Source of the DNA: Oceanimonas baumannii
GTDB taxonomy: Bacteria > Pseudomonadota > Gammaproteobacteria > Enterobacterales > Aeromonadaceae
Length of the DNA stretch: 64,000 bases
Assembly (NCBI RefSeq): GCF_002245495.1
Contig: NZ_NQJF01000009.1
Coordinates: forward strand, 1-64,000
Direction of reading: 5' to 3'
Positions 27,651 to 37,724 of the stretch are shown here, one piece after another. The notes beneath the pieces are model-generated. The model ran no database searches and was not told where the DNA came from. It saw nothing but the letters and a program-made list of their open reading frames with translations. How positions within the stretch are numbered: the stretch's first letter is position 1; each line of letters starts with the position of its first letter. The position numbers and the translations under genes are program-made.

Positions 27651-28181
27651 TCAGCCTTGTCCGGCCGCCTGCTCACTGATGTCGTAAAGGGTGTAGGACA
27701 GGGTGAATACTTCAATATCAGCGGGCAGCGCTTCATCCACATAAAAGGTCATGGGCATGACTGCCTGAGCCTGGCCATCGAGGGGCTGCTCCTGAAAACA
27801 GAAACATTCGGTTTTACGCAAATAGCCCGCTGCCCGTCCGGGTGATACCGAGGGTATGGCCCGCAGCACCTGACTACTGATGCCCGGATTGGTTACGGTA
27901 AAGTCCACTCTGTGCATCTCTCCCGGATGTACACTGAGGCGCTGTACCGAGGGCATGAACTCTCCTCTCAGGCCGGCACTCTGATAGGTAACAAACTCCA
28001 CCGTCACGCTTCGCTGTTCATTCACACTCTGTGCCGCCACCGCCGCCGTGCTGTCGGTTTTGCCATTCAGTCCGGTAATATCACAAAACACGTCATACAG
28101 CGGCACCAGGGCAAAGCCAAAGCCAAACATGGCAAGCGCCAGCAGTCCCAGATTTCTGGCTTTTGTACCGTTGTTCATCAC
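27651..28181 (-). CDS. ctaG: Cytochrome c oxidase assembly protein CtaG/Cox11
   Basis: Delivers copper to the CuB site of subunit I. The 176-residue protein has one N-terminal helix, the FCDITGLNG segment and the copper-binding TECFCFQEQPL motif. It overlaps coxA by 4 bases, so translation is coupled. Confidence 0.94.
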   Translation of the reverse strand: MMNNGTKARNLGLLALAMFGFGFALVPLYDVFCDITGLNGKTDSTAAVAAQSVNEQRSVTVEFVTYQSAGLRGEFMPSVQRLSVHPGEMHRVDFTVTNPGISSQVLRAIPSVSPGRAAGYLRKTECFCFQEQPLDGQAQAVMPMTFYVDEALPADIEVFTLSYTLYDISEQAAGQG

Positions 28182-29782
28182 TTCACCTCAGGCGGCGTAT
28201 CAAAGGTGTGATAAGGGGCCGGCGACGGCACTGTCCACTCCAGCCCTTCGGCACTCTCCCAAGGACGGGCTTCAGCCCGGACACCGCCGCGAATACACTT
28301 CACCACAACCGCCAGCAGCAGCAACTGCGACAGACCAAAGGCAAAGCCACCGATGCTGACCAGCGCATTGATGTCGGCAAACTGCAACGAATAGTCGGGA
28401 ATACGCCTGGGCATACCACCGAGCCCCAGGAAATGCATGGGAAAGAACAAGACGTTTACGGACACCACCGAGCACCAGAAGTGCCATTTGGCCAGCCGCT
28501 CATCAAACATATGGCCAGTCCACTTGGGCAGCCAGTAATACACCCCGGCCAGTACCGAGAAAATAGCCCCGGTAACCAGCACATAATGGAAGTGGGCCAC
28601 CACAAAATAGGTATCGTGATACTGAAAGTCCGCCGGTGTAATGGCCAGCATCAGGCCGCTGAAGCCACCGATGGTGAACAGCACAATAAAGGCCAGAGCA
28701 AACAACATGGGCACTTCAAAACTGATGGAGCCCCGCCACATGGTCGCCACCCAGTTGAACACCTTGACCCCGGTCGGCACCGAGATCAGCATGGTGCAAT
28801 ACATAAAGAACAGCTCGGCTGCCACCGGCATGCCCACGGTAAACATGTGATGCGCCCATACCAGAAAGCTGAGCCCGGCAATGGAGGCGGTGGCGTACAC
28901 CATGGAAGCATAACCGAACAAACGTTTGCGGCTGAACGTCGGTACGATGGCCGAGATAATGCCGAAACTCGGCAGTATCATGATGTATACCTCGGGATGA
29001 CCAAAGAACCAGAAAATATGCTGGAACATCACCGGGTCCCCCCCCCCGGCGGCGTCGAAAAAGCTGGTGCCGAAATATTTGTCGGTCAGCACCATGGTGG
29101 CGGCACCGGCCAGCACCGGCATCACCGCAATCAGCAAGAAAGCGGTGATAAACCAGGTCCAGCAAAACAGGGGCAACCTCATCCAGGTCATGCCCGGTGC
29201 TCGGAGGTTCCAGATGGTAACAATGACGTTGATTGCTCCCATGATCGAGCTGATCCCCATAATATGAATCGCAAATACAAACAGGGCGGTGCTGTCAGGG
29301 CCATAAGTGGTAGACAGCGGGGCATAAAAGGTCCAGCCGAAGTTGGGACCACCGCCGGGAACAAACAGGGAGCCCAGCATCAGCACAAAGGCAAAGGGCA
29401 ATATCCAGAAACTCCAGTTGTTCATGCGTGGCAGCGCCATGTCGGGCGCACCGATCATCATGGGAATCATCCAGTTGGCCAGCCCTACAAATGCAGGCAT
29501 GACGGCACCGAAGATCATCACCAGACCATGCATGGTGGTCATCTGGTTAAAAAAGTTAGGCTCCACCAGCTGCAAACCTGGCTGAAACAACTCGGCCCGG
29601 ATCACCATGGCCATGGCCCCGCCCACAAAAAACATGGTCAGACTGAACAGCAGATACATGGTGCCGATGTCTTTGTGGTTGGTGGTAAACAACCAGCGGC
29701 CAATGCCTTTGGCCGGCCCGTGATGATGCTCATTATCCGCCAGGTGAATATCCGCGGTTTCCGTGCGATCCATCTGTGCCAT
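28178..29782 (-). CDS. coxA: Cytochrome c oxidase subunit I
   Basis: The catalytic haem-copper subunit with haem a, haem a3 and CuB. The 534-residue protein has about 12 helices; FGHPEVYIMILPSFGIIS carries the CuB His-Tyr pair, and HDTYFVVAHFHYVL carries haem ligands. The N-terminal SLTMFFVGGAMAMVIRAEL is typical of A-type oxidases. It lies 8 bases after coxB and overlaps ctaG. Confidence 0.97.
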   Translation of the reverse strand: MAQMDRTETADIHLADNEHHHGPAKGIGRWLFTTNHKDIGTMYLLFSLTMFFVGGAMAMVIRAELFQPGLQLVEPNFFNQMTTMHGLVMIFGAVMPAFVGLANWMIPMMIGAPDMALPRMNNWSFWILPFAFVLMLGSLFVPGGGPNFGWTFYAPLSTTYGPDSTALFVFAIHIMGISSIMGAINVIVTIWNLRAPGMTWMRLPLFCWTWFITAFLLIAVMPVLAGAATMVLTDKYFGTSFFDAAGGGDPVMFQHIFWFFGHPEVYIMILPSFGIISAIVPTFSRKRLFGYASMVYATASIAGLSFLVWAHHMFTVGMPVAAELFFMYCTMLISVPTGVKVFNWVATMWRGSISFEVPMLFALAFIVLFTIGGFSGLMLAITPADFQYHDTYFVVAHFHYVLVTGAIFSVLAGVYYWLPKWTGHMFDERLAKWHFWCSVVSVNVLFFPMHFLGLGGMPRRIPDYSLQFADINALVSIGGFAFGLSQLLLLAVVVKCIRGGVRAEARPWESAEGLEWTVPSPAPYHTFDTPPEVK

Positions 29783-29790
29783 GCTGCCCC

Positions 29791-30912
29791 CTATTGTCCC
29801 TGCCGGGCCTGGTGAATATCTTTGGGCTGCACCAGATCACCGGTGTTATTGCCCCAGGCATTGCGTTCAAAGGTGATCACCGCTGCCAGCTCTTTCAGTG
29901 CCAGCTGTTTATCAAAACTCTGCATGGCGGTTCCCGCCTTGCCGTGCAGCACAATATCAATGTGCGCAGCCTTGTCTTTCAGCACCAGCTCGCTGCCTTT
30001 AAGCGCCGGAAAGGCTCCGGGAATACCTTCACCGCTTGCCTGGTGGCAGGCAGCACATGCCTTCTGATAAACCTGCTCGCCCAGTGCCATCAGCTCTTCC
30101 TTACCCATGTTCATGGCCAGCAGTTCCTGCTCGGCGGCTTTGGCTTCGGCCTGGCTGGCCTTCATCTGTGCCAGCCAGCCGTCAAACTCTCCCGGCGGTC
30201 TGGCATCCACCACAATGGGCATAAAGCCGTGATCCTTTCCGCACAGCTCAGCACACTGCCCCCGGTAAAGCCCCGGCTCATTAATTCGGGTCCACGCTTC
30301 GTTGATAAAACCCGGCACGGCGTCTTTTTTCACTGCAAAAGCCGGCATCCACCAGGAGTGAATAACATCGTCGGAAGTAATCAGAAAACGCACCTTGCGA
30401 TCCGTCGGCAACACCAGCGGCTGATCCACTTCCAGCAGGTAATTTTCGCCCTTGTTAATCCGGCCCCTGATCTGCTCCGGCATGGTGGCCAGCAGGCTGT
30501 AGAATTCAACGCCCTCGTTAAAATAGCGGTAATGCCATTTCCACTGTGAGCCGGTGACCTGCACGGTCAGATCCGATGCGGAGGCATCTTCCATGGCCAC
30601 CAGGGTTTTGGTGGCAGGTACGGCCATGGCAATCAAAATAACGAAGGGAATAATGGTCCAGAGAATCTCGACTTTGGTGCTTTCATGAAACTGGGAGGCC
30701 TGCGCTCCCTTTGACTTGCGGTGGTGAATGATGGCCCAGAACATAATGCCGAATACCACCAGTCCGATAACGGCACAAATGGCCAGAATGGTCATATGCA
30801 GGCCATATACCTGCTGGCTGATATCGGTGACCCCTTCGGTCATGTTAAGACGTGTCTGCGCTTGCGCAGGCAAAAGTACCAGTAGTGGCAACAGCGGCAA
30901 AATAGGCTTCAC
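29791..30912 (-). CDS. coxB: Cytochrome c oxidase subunit II with fused cytochrome c domain
   Basis: The 373-residue subunit has a signal peptide, two helices, the CuA cupredoxin domain (CAELCGKDHGFM holds the Cys, Glu, His and Met ligands) and an extra C-terminal class I cytochrome c domain with CAACH. This makes it a caa3-type subunit II. The start is GTG 30912, with GGGGG five bases upstream and a standard signal behind it; the frame to 31104 runs through the intergenic G-rich repeat and has no such support. Confidence 0.93.
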   Translation of the reverse strand: MKPILPLLPLLVLLPAQAQTRLNMTEGVTDISQQVYGLHMTILAICAVIGLVVFGIMFWAIIHHRKSKGAQASQFHESTKVEILWTIIPFVILIAMAVPATKTLVAMEDASASDLTVQVTGSQWKWHYRYFNEGVEFYSLLATMPEQIRGRINKGENYLLEVDQPLVLPTDRKVRFLITSDDVIHSWWMPAFAVKKDAVPGFINEAWTRINEPGLYRGQCAELCGKDHGFMPIVVDARPPGEFDGWLAQMKASQAEAKAAEQELLAMNMGKEELMALGEQVYQKACAACHQASGEGIPGAFPALKGSELVLKDKAAHIDIVLHGKAGTAMQSFDKQLALKELAAVITFERNAWGNNTGDLVQPKDIHQARQGQ

Positions 30913-31037
30913 GTGCACCCCCAATTGTTTCGTCCTGTAAACCGGAGTACTCGGCGGTTTTATCCAAATGACTACATGCTTCCATTCGGCTGGTTTAAGT
31001 AAAGCAGCAGTTAAGGAAATGTAAAATATAAAGATTT

Positions 31038-31065
31038 GGGGACTGGGGACTGGGGACTGGGGACT
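31038..31065 (+). repeat. Four tandem GGGGACT units (G-quadruplex-like)
   Basis: Four perfect head-to-tail copies of a 7-base unit. The plus strand thus has four G4 tracts separated by three-base ACT loops if the next G pair is ignored, a pattern able to fold as a G-quadruplex. It lies between lexA (stop 31110) and coxB (start 30912), just upstream of a possible coxB -35 (TTTACA at 31025-31020 on the minus strand). Confidence 0.9.
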
Positions 31066-31109
31066 GGCAGGCCAGGATAAAACACGGCCTGCCGGTTTAG
31101 ACAACGTTA

Positions 31110-31724
31110 TCAGAAGTCTCCGTTGCGGATAACCCCCACCGCCAAGCCTTCAATAATCAGCTCCTGGGTGCGCAGATCAACCTCAATGGGCGCGAGCTCT
31201 TCGTTTTCGGGCAACAGACTGACCTTGCTCCCCTTACGCTGAAAACGCTTTACGGTCACTTCATCGTCAAGGCGGGCCACCACTACCTGGCCGTTACGGG
31301 CTTCCTGAACCTTGTGTACTGCCAGCAGATCACCGTCCATAATGCCGATGTTTTTCATACTCATGCCCTGCACCCGGAGCAAAAAGTCAGCAGATGGATG
31401 GAAAAGAGCAGGATCCAGCTGATAGTGGCTTTCAATGTGTTGCTGAGCCAGAATGGGTTCGCCCGCCGCCACCCGTCCAATCAGCGGCAACCCCGGCTCA
31501 TCTTCAGCCTCTTCACCGGCAAGGCGAATTCCCCGGGAAGTACCGGGCATGATTTCTATCACCCCCTTTTTGGCCAGCGCCTTGAGGTGCTCTTCAGCAG
31601 CATTGGCAGATTTAAACCCCAGCACCTTGGCAATTTCCACCCGCGTGGGCGGCATACCGGTTTGCTGAATATGATCCTTGATGATGTCCAGCACCTGAGA
31701 CTGGCGGGAAGTTAGGGCCTTCAT
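31110..31724 (-). CDS. lexA: LexA repressor
   Basis: SOS regulator that cleaves itself when RecA is activated. The 204-residue protein has an N-terminal winged helix ([20 protein letters not shown]), the Ala87-Gly88 scissile bond in GRVAAGEP, and the catalytic Ser122 (GMSMKN) and Lys159 (TVKR). It is autoregulated through two operators just upstream. Confidence 0.97.
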   Translation of the reverse strand: MKALTSRQSQVLDIIKDHIQQTGMPPTRVEIAKVLGFKSANAAEEHLKALAKKGVIEIMPGTSRGIRLAGEEAEDEPGLPLIGRVAAGEPILAQQHIESHYQLDPALFHPSADFLLRVQGMSMKNIGIMDGDLLAVHKVQEARNGQVVVARLDDEVTVKRFQRKGSKVSLLPENEELAPIEVDLRTQELIIEGLAVGVIRNGDF

Positions 31725-31732
31725 GATGAAAC

Positions 31733-31768
31733 CTGTCTGTTTATACAGTTAACTGTCAGTATATCCAG
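31733..31768 (-). promoter_or_regulatory. Two LexA (SOS) boxes upstream of lexA
   Basis: CTG-N10-CAG occurs twice: 31733-31748 (CTGTCTGTTTATACAG) and 31753-31768 (CTGTCAGTATATCCAG), 20 bases apart and starting 9 bases upstream of the lexA ATG. E. coli lexA has the same double-operator layout. Confidence 0.88.
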
Positions 31769-31840
31769 TAATCATCACAGAGCAAGCCCTGAGCATTCCG
31801 GGCGGCTGTCTCTGCCGCCCCCGAGCCGATTACACGCTGA

Positions 31841-32713
31841 CTACCACAGCGCCAGCACCAGGCCGGCGAAGATCGCCATACCGGCGTAGTTGTTGTTAAG
31901 AAAGGCGCGAAAACAGGGCATCCGCTCCCGGTCACGGATCAGCCGCTGCTGATACACAAACAACCCTGCCGCCACCAGCAGACCCCAATAAAAGGAGGCC
32001 GCCAGTTCAAACACACCGCCCGCCGCCGCCAGCAGCAGCAAGGTCGCCAGTTGCAGCAAACCGACAATAAGCTTGTCACGGCGACCAAACAGAATGGCGG
32101 TGGATTTCACCCCGATTTTAAGATCATCGTCCCGGTCCACCATGGCGTACATGGTATCGTAGGCCACGGTCCAGGTCAGGTTGGCAGCAAACAGCAGCCA
32201 GAGGCCGGCTGGCAGTTCATTGGCCGCCGCAGTAAAGGCCATGGGAATGGCCCATGAAAAGGCAATGCCGAGAAACAGCTGAGGCAGGTGCGTATAGCGC
32301 TTCATAAAGGGGTAAAGCGCCGCCCAGAACAGCCCTGCAAAGGCCAGACCAATGGTTAACAAGTTGGTGGTCAGCACCAGCACGAAGGAAATCCCCACCA
32401 GCAGGGCGAAAAAGCCCAGCGCCTGGCGCTCGGTCAGCTCACCCGAAGGCAGTGGCCGGGCATGAGTGCGTTTGACATGACCGTCGATATGCCGGTCAGC
32501 ATAGTCATTAATGACGCAACCGGCAGAACGCATGGAGAATACCCCGGCCACAAATACCACCAGCAGCCAGAGCGAGGGCATGCCATTGGCAGCAATCCAC
32601 AATGCCCACAAGGTAGGCCACAGCAGCAGCAACGTACCAATGGGCTTGTCGAGCCGGGCCAGCGCCATATAGGCGCGCCAGCGCGGTCGTGAAGGAGTTG
32701 TCAGGGTGGTCAT
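31841..32713 (-). CDS. ubiA: 4-hydroxybenzoate octaprenyltransferase
   Basis: Inner-membrane prenyltransferase of ubiquinone synthesis. The 290-residue protein has about nine helices and both Asp-rich motifs ([15 protein letters not shown] and [13 protein letters not shown]). It overlaps ubiC by one base, giving a ubiC-ubiA operon. Confidence 0.96.
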   Translation of the reverse strand: MTTLTTPSRPRWRAYMALARLDKPIGTLLLLWPTLWALWIAANGMPSLWLLVVFVAGVFSMRSAGCVINDYADRHIDGHVKRTHARPLPSGELTERQALGFFALLVGISFVLVLTTNLLTIGLAFAGLFWAALYPFMKRYTHLPQLFLGIAFSWAIPMAFTAAANELPAGLWLLFAANLTWTVAYDTMYAMVDRDDDLKIGVKSTAILFGRRDKLIVGLLQLATLLLLAAAGGVFELAASFYWGLLVAAGLFVYQQRLIRDRERMPCFRAFLNNNYAGMAIFAGLVLALW

Positions 32714-33261
32714 TATACTGTGTCCTGATAAGGTGCCGAATCCGGCAGAAAAAGTTCGGTAACCAGCACCCGGGCGCAGCCTGTGCTGAGAGCAGAGCGG
32801 CGGGCCCAGGGCATGGCCGCGGGCATCTCCGCCGCCAGGCCGGCATGGTTGGTCAGGCGCTGATATTCTTCTGGTGCCAGTTGAGCCAGTTCAAACGGCG
32901 TTCGCACCAGATCCGGGCTCTCAAACATCAGCTCGCCCAGCGCTCTGGCACCAAGCCCGGTCAGGGCCGGCAGCGCTTGCTGAGTCGCGGGTGAATAAAG
33001 CGAGGTGGCATATACCCAGGGTGTGTCATCACAGCGCAGCAACACTTCCCGGCAATATCCCTGCCGGGCCTCGAGCAGCACAGCCTGCTCGGGTGTCAGC
33101 GGGCGTAATACCTTGTCGGCCAGTACCTGTACTCGAAACTGCCGGCAATGGCGTCGCAGCAACCTGGTCAGAGAGCCCGGCTCATGCAGCCAGCTCTGCA
33201 GTGCCGGAGATGCCGGTGGTTCCTGCCCCCAGTGCCAGTGGCTGTCGGAGCTGGGTGTCAT
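32713..33261 (-). CDS. ubiC: Chorismate pyruvate-lyase
   Basis: Converts chorismate to 4-hydroxybenzoate, the substrate of UbiA. The 182-residue product shows [28 protein letters not shown] and the terminal [12 protein letters not shown] with the active-site Glu. ATG 33261 gives the family length; the frame extends to 33327 without a ribosome site. Confidence 0.9.
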   Translation of the reverse strand: MTPSSDSHWHWGQEPPASPALQSWLHEPGSLTRLLRRHCRQFRVQVLADKVLRPLTPEQAVLLEARQGYCREVLLRCDDTPWVYATSLYSPATQQALPALTGLGARALGELMFESPDLVRTPFELAQLAPEEYQRLTNHAGLAAEMPAAMPWARRSALSTGCARVLVTELFLPDSAPYQDTV

Positions 33262-33424
33262 GGCTGTATCATGAAGTAACAAAGACATAAAAACGTACAG
33301 AATCCTGCTTGGCGGCTGTCGGTTCACCGCTTTTTCGGGCCGGAATACAGAAAACGGCCGATTGACTTGACCGCACCGGCAAATATTTAAACAATGCCCG
33401 CTCGATTACTTATCGGAGACTCAC

Positions 33425-33826
33425 ATGTTTCGGTCTGCTGCCTTTTGCCTGCTGCTGGCTTTGTCTGCCACCCTCAGTGCACAGGAAGAACCGGCGGAGC
33501 CCGCCGGGCCCATATACTACACCATGACGCCGGACATTATTACCAACTACCAGAACGCGGAACAAAACCTGGGTTATGTCAGGGTTGCAGTGGATTTAAT
33601 GCTGGAGCGACCGGAGCAGTTGCCCCTGGTGGAAGAGAATATGCCGCTGTTACGGGACGCCCTGAACGATCTGCTGGCAGAGAAAAACCGTCAGGAAATC
33701 CGCTCTTTGCCGGCACGTACCGAGCTGGCTAACGAAGGCCGGCAGCGACTGAACGATCTGCTGCTGCAGGAAACCGGCCAGACGCCGGTGCGGCGGGTAT
33801 TATTCACTACCTTTCTCTATCAGTAA
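33425..33826 (+). CDS. FliL-like exported protein
   Basis: A 133-residue protein with a cleavable signal (ending LSAQ) and a domain like the periplasmic part of flagellar FliL: IYYTMTPDIITNYQ, YVRVAVDLML, LRDALNDLLAEK and [12 protein letters not shown]. FliL proteins have an uncleaved helix and sit in flagellar operons, but this one is exported and stands alone next to ubiC and glpG. Its job is not known. The 3' end overlaps glpG by 20 bases on the other strand. Confidence 0.78.
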   Translation: MFRSAAFCLLLALSATLSAQEEPAEPAGPIYYTMTPDIITNYQNAEQNLGYVRVAVDLMLERPEQLPLVEENMPLLRDALNDLLAEKNRQEIRSLPARTELANEGRQRLNDLLLQETGQTPVRRVLFTTFLYQ

Positions 33827-34655
33827 CCATTCGCCGGTTGTCCAGCCAGGCCTGAAACAGGCCAATCACGGCACCACCCAGGTGCGCCATATTGGCCACC
33901 GGGGTACCCAGCATATCGGCAAAGCCCAGCACCAGCCAGATGACCATAAACACCGCCATACCATCGGGCAGACCAATGCCCCGGGCTGGGTTCAGGCGCC
34001 CGCTCAGCCACACATAGGCCAGCAGGGCATACACCACCCCCGACAGACCGCCAAAGCGCGGGCCGCTGTCCCAGAACTGCAGCAAATTGGGTAGCACCGC
34101 CGCAACCAGAAGCAGTACCAGCAGTTTGCCGCTGCCCAGCCGGCGCTCTACCATCCCGCCCAGATACCACCACCAGAACAAGTTAAAGACCAGATGCATC
34201 AGTGAAAAATGCATCAGTGCCGGAGTGAAGGCTCGCCAGAACTGTACACTCAACAGCTCGCTCAGACTGGCAGGAAAGGACAGCACGCCAAACATCGGCA
34301 GCCCCAGCCAGCTCAGTCCGTATACCGCCAAGCAGGCCAGCAACACCAGCAGGTTCACCGGTCCGGTCTGGTGCAGCAGATCGCTTAACCAGCCACGCCG
34401 GTGAGAGTTGTCGGCAAAGCGCACATGACTGTCTCCCCGTTTCCAGGAGGCTTCCTGATAACGGGGGTGCAGCGGTTCGGCCAGAAAACGTTTTACTTCC
34501 CGGTGCGCTTCTTCAAAGCGGGTTTCATCCACCAGCCAGATATGCACATGACCATTATCATCCAGGGTCAGTTCACAATGCAGGCCGGCTTCTCCCAGAT
34601 AATCCACAAAGGCCTGCGCCCGGCGCGGATCATCCAGCACCAGCAGCGCCTTCAC
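33807..34655 (-). CDS. glpG: Rhomboid intramembrane serine protease GlpG
   Basis: Cleaves membrane proteins within the bilayer. The 282-residue protein has a cytoplasmic N-terminal domain (1-90), six helices and the Ser205-His258 dyad in [10 protein letters not shown] and ANMAHLGGA. It overlaps glpE by 4 bases; the glpE-glpG pair is conserved with E. coli. Confidence 0.95.
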   Translation of the reverse strand: MKALLVLDDPRRAQAFVDYLGEAGLHCELTLDDNGHVHIWLVDETRFEEAHREVKRFLAEPLHPRYQEASWKRGDSHVRFADNSHRRGWLSDLLHQTGPVNLLVLLACLAVYGLSWLGLPMFGVLSFPASLSELLSVQFWRAFTPALMHFSLMHLVFNLFWWWYLGGMVERRLGSGKLLVLLLVAAVLPNLLQFWDSGPRFGGLSGVVYALLAYVWLSGRLNPARGIGLPDGMAVFMVIWLVLGFADMLGTPVANMAHLGGAVIGLFQAWLDNRRMVTDRER

Positions 34656-34972
34656 GAGGCCTCTACCACTGCCTGAGTGCGCCGCCAGGCCTCAAAACCC
34701 CCATCCAGGCTGTAGACCTCTTCAAAACCCTGGTTAACAAGATACTGGGCAGCGCCCTGGCTGCTGATACCGTGATAGCACATCACGATCACCGGCGTGT
34801 CGTAATCCACCTCATTGGTAAAACTGACCAGGCTGTCGTTGGTCAGGTGAAAAGCCCCTTCGGCATGAGCCTGGGCAAAAGAGCGGGGATCGCGGATATC
34901 CACCAGCCGGGCCCGGCCTTCGCTCAGCATAATGTGCGCCTCATCCACCGAGATATGGGCAAACTGTTCCAT
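34652..34972 (-). CDS. glpE: Thiosulfate sulfurtransferase GlpE (rhodanese)
   Basis: Single-domain rhodanese of 106 residues that transfers sulfane sulfur. The active-site loop is CYHGISS with Cys65, and [13 protein letters not shown] is the conserved CH2A-like segment. Coupled to glpG. Confidence 0.95.
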   Translation of the reverse strand: MEQFAHISVDEAHIMLSEGRARLVDIRDPRSFAQAHAEGAFHLTNDSLVSFTNEVDYDTPVIVMCYHGISSQGAAQYLVNQGFEEVYSLDGGFEAWRRTQAVVEAS

Positions 34973-35017
34973 AAATTCCTCCTCAACAATACGGAAGCCA
35001 GTGTACCCAATTCGGCC

Positions 35018-35722
35018 TCAGCCGCCCAGATAAGCATTGCGAACCCGCTCGTTCGCCAGCAGTGCAGCACCGCTGTCGGCCAGCACCACCCGGCCGTTCT
35101 CCAGCACATAGCCGCGATCGGCCAGCTTCAGCGCCTGATTGGCATTTTGCTCTACCAGAAAAATGGTCATGCCCTTTTCATCGCGCAGCCGGGAAATGGT
35201 GTCAAAGATCTGATTAATAATAATGGGGGCCAGCCCCAGGGACGGCTCATCCAGCAGCAACAGCCGCGGCTTGCTCATCAGCGCCCGGCCAATGGCCAGC
35301 ATTTGCTGCTCTCCTCCGGACATGGTGCCCGCCCGCTGATGACGGCGCTCCTGCAGCCGTGGAAACATGGCAAACACCTCGGCCATCAGCCCGGCATGCT
35401 CACGCTTATCCACAAAAAAACCACCCATATGCAGGTTTTCTTCCACCGTCAGCCGGGCAAAAATACGCCGGCCCTCCGGCACAATCGCGATGTCCCGACG
35501 CATAATGGCGGCCGTATCCAGCCCGGTCAGATCCTGGCCTTCGTACACCACCCTGCCCCGGCTGGGCCTGGGGTCACCACAAATACTCATCATCAGGGTG
35601 GTTTTACCGGCTCCGTTGGCACCGATAAGAGTGACGATCTCCCCTTTTTCGATGTGTACGGTCACGTCTTCCAGCGCCTGAATCTTGCCGTAGTGGGCAC
35701 AAATATTATCGACATGCAGCAT
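35018..35722 (-). CDS. livF: Branched-chain amino acid ABC transporter ATPase LivF
   Basis: One of two ATPases of the Leu/Ile/Val importer. The 234-residue protein shows Walker A GANGAGKTTL, signature MSGGEQQML and Walker B LLLLDEPSLGLAP. Last gene of livKHMGF; overlaps livG by one base. Confidence 0.93.
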   Translation of the reverse strand: MLHVDNICAHYGKIQALEDVTVHIEKGEIVTLIGANGAGKTTLMMSICGDPRPSRGRVVYEGQDLTGLDTAAIMRRDIAIVPEGRRIFARLTVEENLHMGGFFVDKREHAGLMAEVFAMFPRLQERRHQRAGTMSGGEQQMLAIGRALMSKPRLLLLDEPSLGLAPIIINQIFDTISRLRDEKGMTIFLVEQNANQALKLADRGYVLENGRVVLADSGAALLANERVRNAYLGG

Positions 35723-36486
35723 CAGGTTTCTCCCAGATAGGCCTTGATCACATCGGGATGGCTGCGCACCACCTCGGGATTGCCATCGGCCAGAGGCCGG
35801 CCCTGATTCACCACATAAATATGGTCAGAAATATCCATGACCAGCTTCATGTCATGCTCAATCAGCAGCACGCTCACGCCTTCATTGGTACGAAGATCCT
35901 GAATCAGGTGGTTCAGCTCCTGAGTCTCAAAAGGGTTTAATCCGGCCGCCGGCTCGTCCAGCATCAGCAAGCGGGGCCTCGCGGCCATACAACGGGCAAT
36001 TTCCAGACGGCGCTGCTGACCATAGGCCAGATTACCCGCCGCCCTGTTGGCAAACTCGGTCAGGTTCACCTTCTCCAGCCAATAATGGGCACGCTCCAGA
36101 CCTTCCCGCTCGGCACGACGGAACCCCGGCGTTTTCAGCAGGCCGGCGATAAAGTTGGTATTAAGGTGGGCATGCTGGGCCACCAGCAGGTTTTCCAGCA
36201 CCGTCATCTCTTTAAACAGACGCACATGCTGGAAAGTACGAACCATGCCCAAACGTGCAATTTTATGACCAGGCAGGCCGGCAATGGCCTGCCCATAAAA
36301 ACTCACCGAGCCGCCGCTGGGCCGGTAAAATCCTGACAGGCAGTTAAAGATGGTCGTTTTCCCGGCTCCGTTGGGGCCGATAATGGAGATGATTTGCCGC
36401 TCTTGCATGACCAGCGCCACCCCATCTACCGCCACCAGGCCGCCAAAACGCATGGTGAGCCCGGATACATTCAGCAACTCACTCAT
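35722..36486 (-). CDS. livG: Branched-chain amino acid ABC transporter ATPase LivG
   Basis: Second ATPase, 254 residues: Walker [11 protein letters not shown], a Q-loop region, the [13 protein letters not shown] signature (Y-G-Q-Q instead of S-G-G-Q, usual for LivG) and Walker [13 protein letters not shown]. Overlaps livM by 4 bases. Confidence 0.93.
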   Translation of the reverse strand: MSELLNVSGLTMRFGGLVAVDGVALVMQERQIISIIGPNGAGKTTIFNCLSGFYRPSGGSVSFYGQAIAGLPGHKIARLGMVRTFQHVRLFKEMTVLENLLVAQHAHLNTNFIAGLLKTPGFRRAEREGLERAHYWLEKVNLTEFANRAAGNLAYGQQRRLEIARCMAARPRLLMLDEPAAGLNPFETQELNHLIQDLRTNEGVSVLLIEHDMKLVMDISDHIYVVNQGRPLADGNPEVVRSHPDVIKAYLGET

Positions 36487-37724
36487 GATTTCAGCTCCAT
36501 GTGGGGACGGTGCATGGGCAACAGCCCCTGAGGTCGCCAGAGCATCATCAGCACCATCAGCAGGCCAAACAACAGCATGCGATATTCGTTAAATTCCCGG
36601 GTCAGTTCCGGCAATATGGTCATGATAATGGCCGCCAGCACCACTCCAATCTGGGAGCCCATGCCCCCCAGCACCACAATGGCAAGAATAATGGCCGACT
36701 CTATGAACACAAACGACTCGGGGCTGATAAATCCCTGCCGGGCGGCAAAGAAACAGCCGGCAAAACCGGCAAAGGCCGCCCCTATGGTAAAGGCACTGAG
36801 CTTGATCAGTGTCGGGTTCAGCCCCAGAGAACGACAGGCGATTTCATCTTCCCGCAGAGCTTCCCAGGCCCGCCCCAAAGGCATACGCAACAGCCGGTTA
36901 ATGATAAAGATGGTCAGCACCACCAGGATCAACGCCAGCAGGTAAAGAAAAATCACCTTGTAGCCCGAGTTGTAGGCAATGCCGAAGAACTCATGAAAGG
37001 TACTGTCACCCCGGCGTTCAAATTCCAGCCCGAACAGAGTGGGCTTGGGAATGCCGGCAATGCCGTTGGGACCACCGGTCACCTCGGTCATGTTATTGAG
37101 CAGGATGCGGATAATTTCACCAAACCCCAGGGTCACGATAGCCAGATAGTCCCCGCGCAGCCGCAGCACCGGAAAGCCCAGTAAAAAGCCGGCCAGTGCT
37201 GCCAGCGCACCGCCCAGCAACAGGCAGGTCCAGAAATCCAGCCCGAAATAGGCATTCAGCAGGGCATAGCTGTAAGCCCCCACCGCATAAAAGGCGACAT
37301 AGCCAAGATCGAGCAAGCCGGCCAGCCCTACCACCACGTTCAGGCCCAGCCCCAGCATCACATAAATCAGCGTGAGCGTGGCAAGATCCACCGCACCACG
37401 CGAGCCCATAAATGGCCACACCAGCAGGGTGGCCAGCACCAGCACGGTGACAATGCGGTACAGCCAGGGCTGCTCTTCCGGTGCCGGAAGGGCAAAACTG
37501 CCTTTGCGATCAGACAGATAACGGAAAGGTCTACGCCACTGCTCGGCAAACAGCTGGCCCAGAAACACCAGTCCGGCTCCCAGCGCCAGCCATTCCCAGC
37601 TGGCATCGAACCGGTTGGAAACCACCAGCCGGGTGCCTTCAGTTTCCAGACGGAACCCCAATAGCCAGCCCGCCAGCAGTAAAAACAGCCCGGCGGCAAC
37701 AAGAGAAGGTTTAAGTCGGCTCAT
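36483..37724 (-). CDS. livM: Branched-chain amino acid ABC permease LivM
   Basis: Inner-membrane permease of 413 residues with about ten helices and the LivM segments [22 protein letters not shown] and [13 protein letters not shown] (each part shorter than a full helix). The N-terminal roughly 90 residues are the extra segment typical of LivM. Overlaps livH by 4 bases. Confidence 0.92.
   Translation of the reverse strand: MSRLKPSLVAAGLFLLLAGWLLGFRLETEGTRLVVSNRFDASWEWLALGAGLVFLGQLFAEQWRRPFRYLSDRKGSFALPAPEEQPWLYRIVTVLVLATLLVWPFMGSRGAVDLATLTLIYVMLGLGLNVVVGLAGLLDLGYVAFYAVGAYSYALLNAYFGLDFWTCLLLGGALAALAGFLLGFPVLRLRGDYLAIVTLGFGEIIRILLNNMTEVTGGPNGIAGIPKPTLFGLEFERRGDSTFHEFFGIAYNSGYKVIFLYLLALILVVLTIFIINRLLRMPLGRAWEALREDEIACRSLGLNPTLIKLSAFTIGAAFAGFAGCFFAARQGFISPESFVFIESAIILAIVVLGGMGSQIGVVLAAIIMTILPELTREFNEYRMLLFGLLMVLMMLWRPQGLLPMHRPHMELKS

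Noticed and set aside
28163-29815. 550-residue open frame on the plus strand
   Set aside because: Antisense to coxA; low complexity and no domain.
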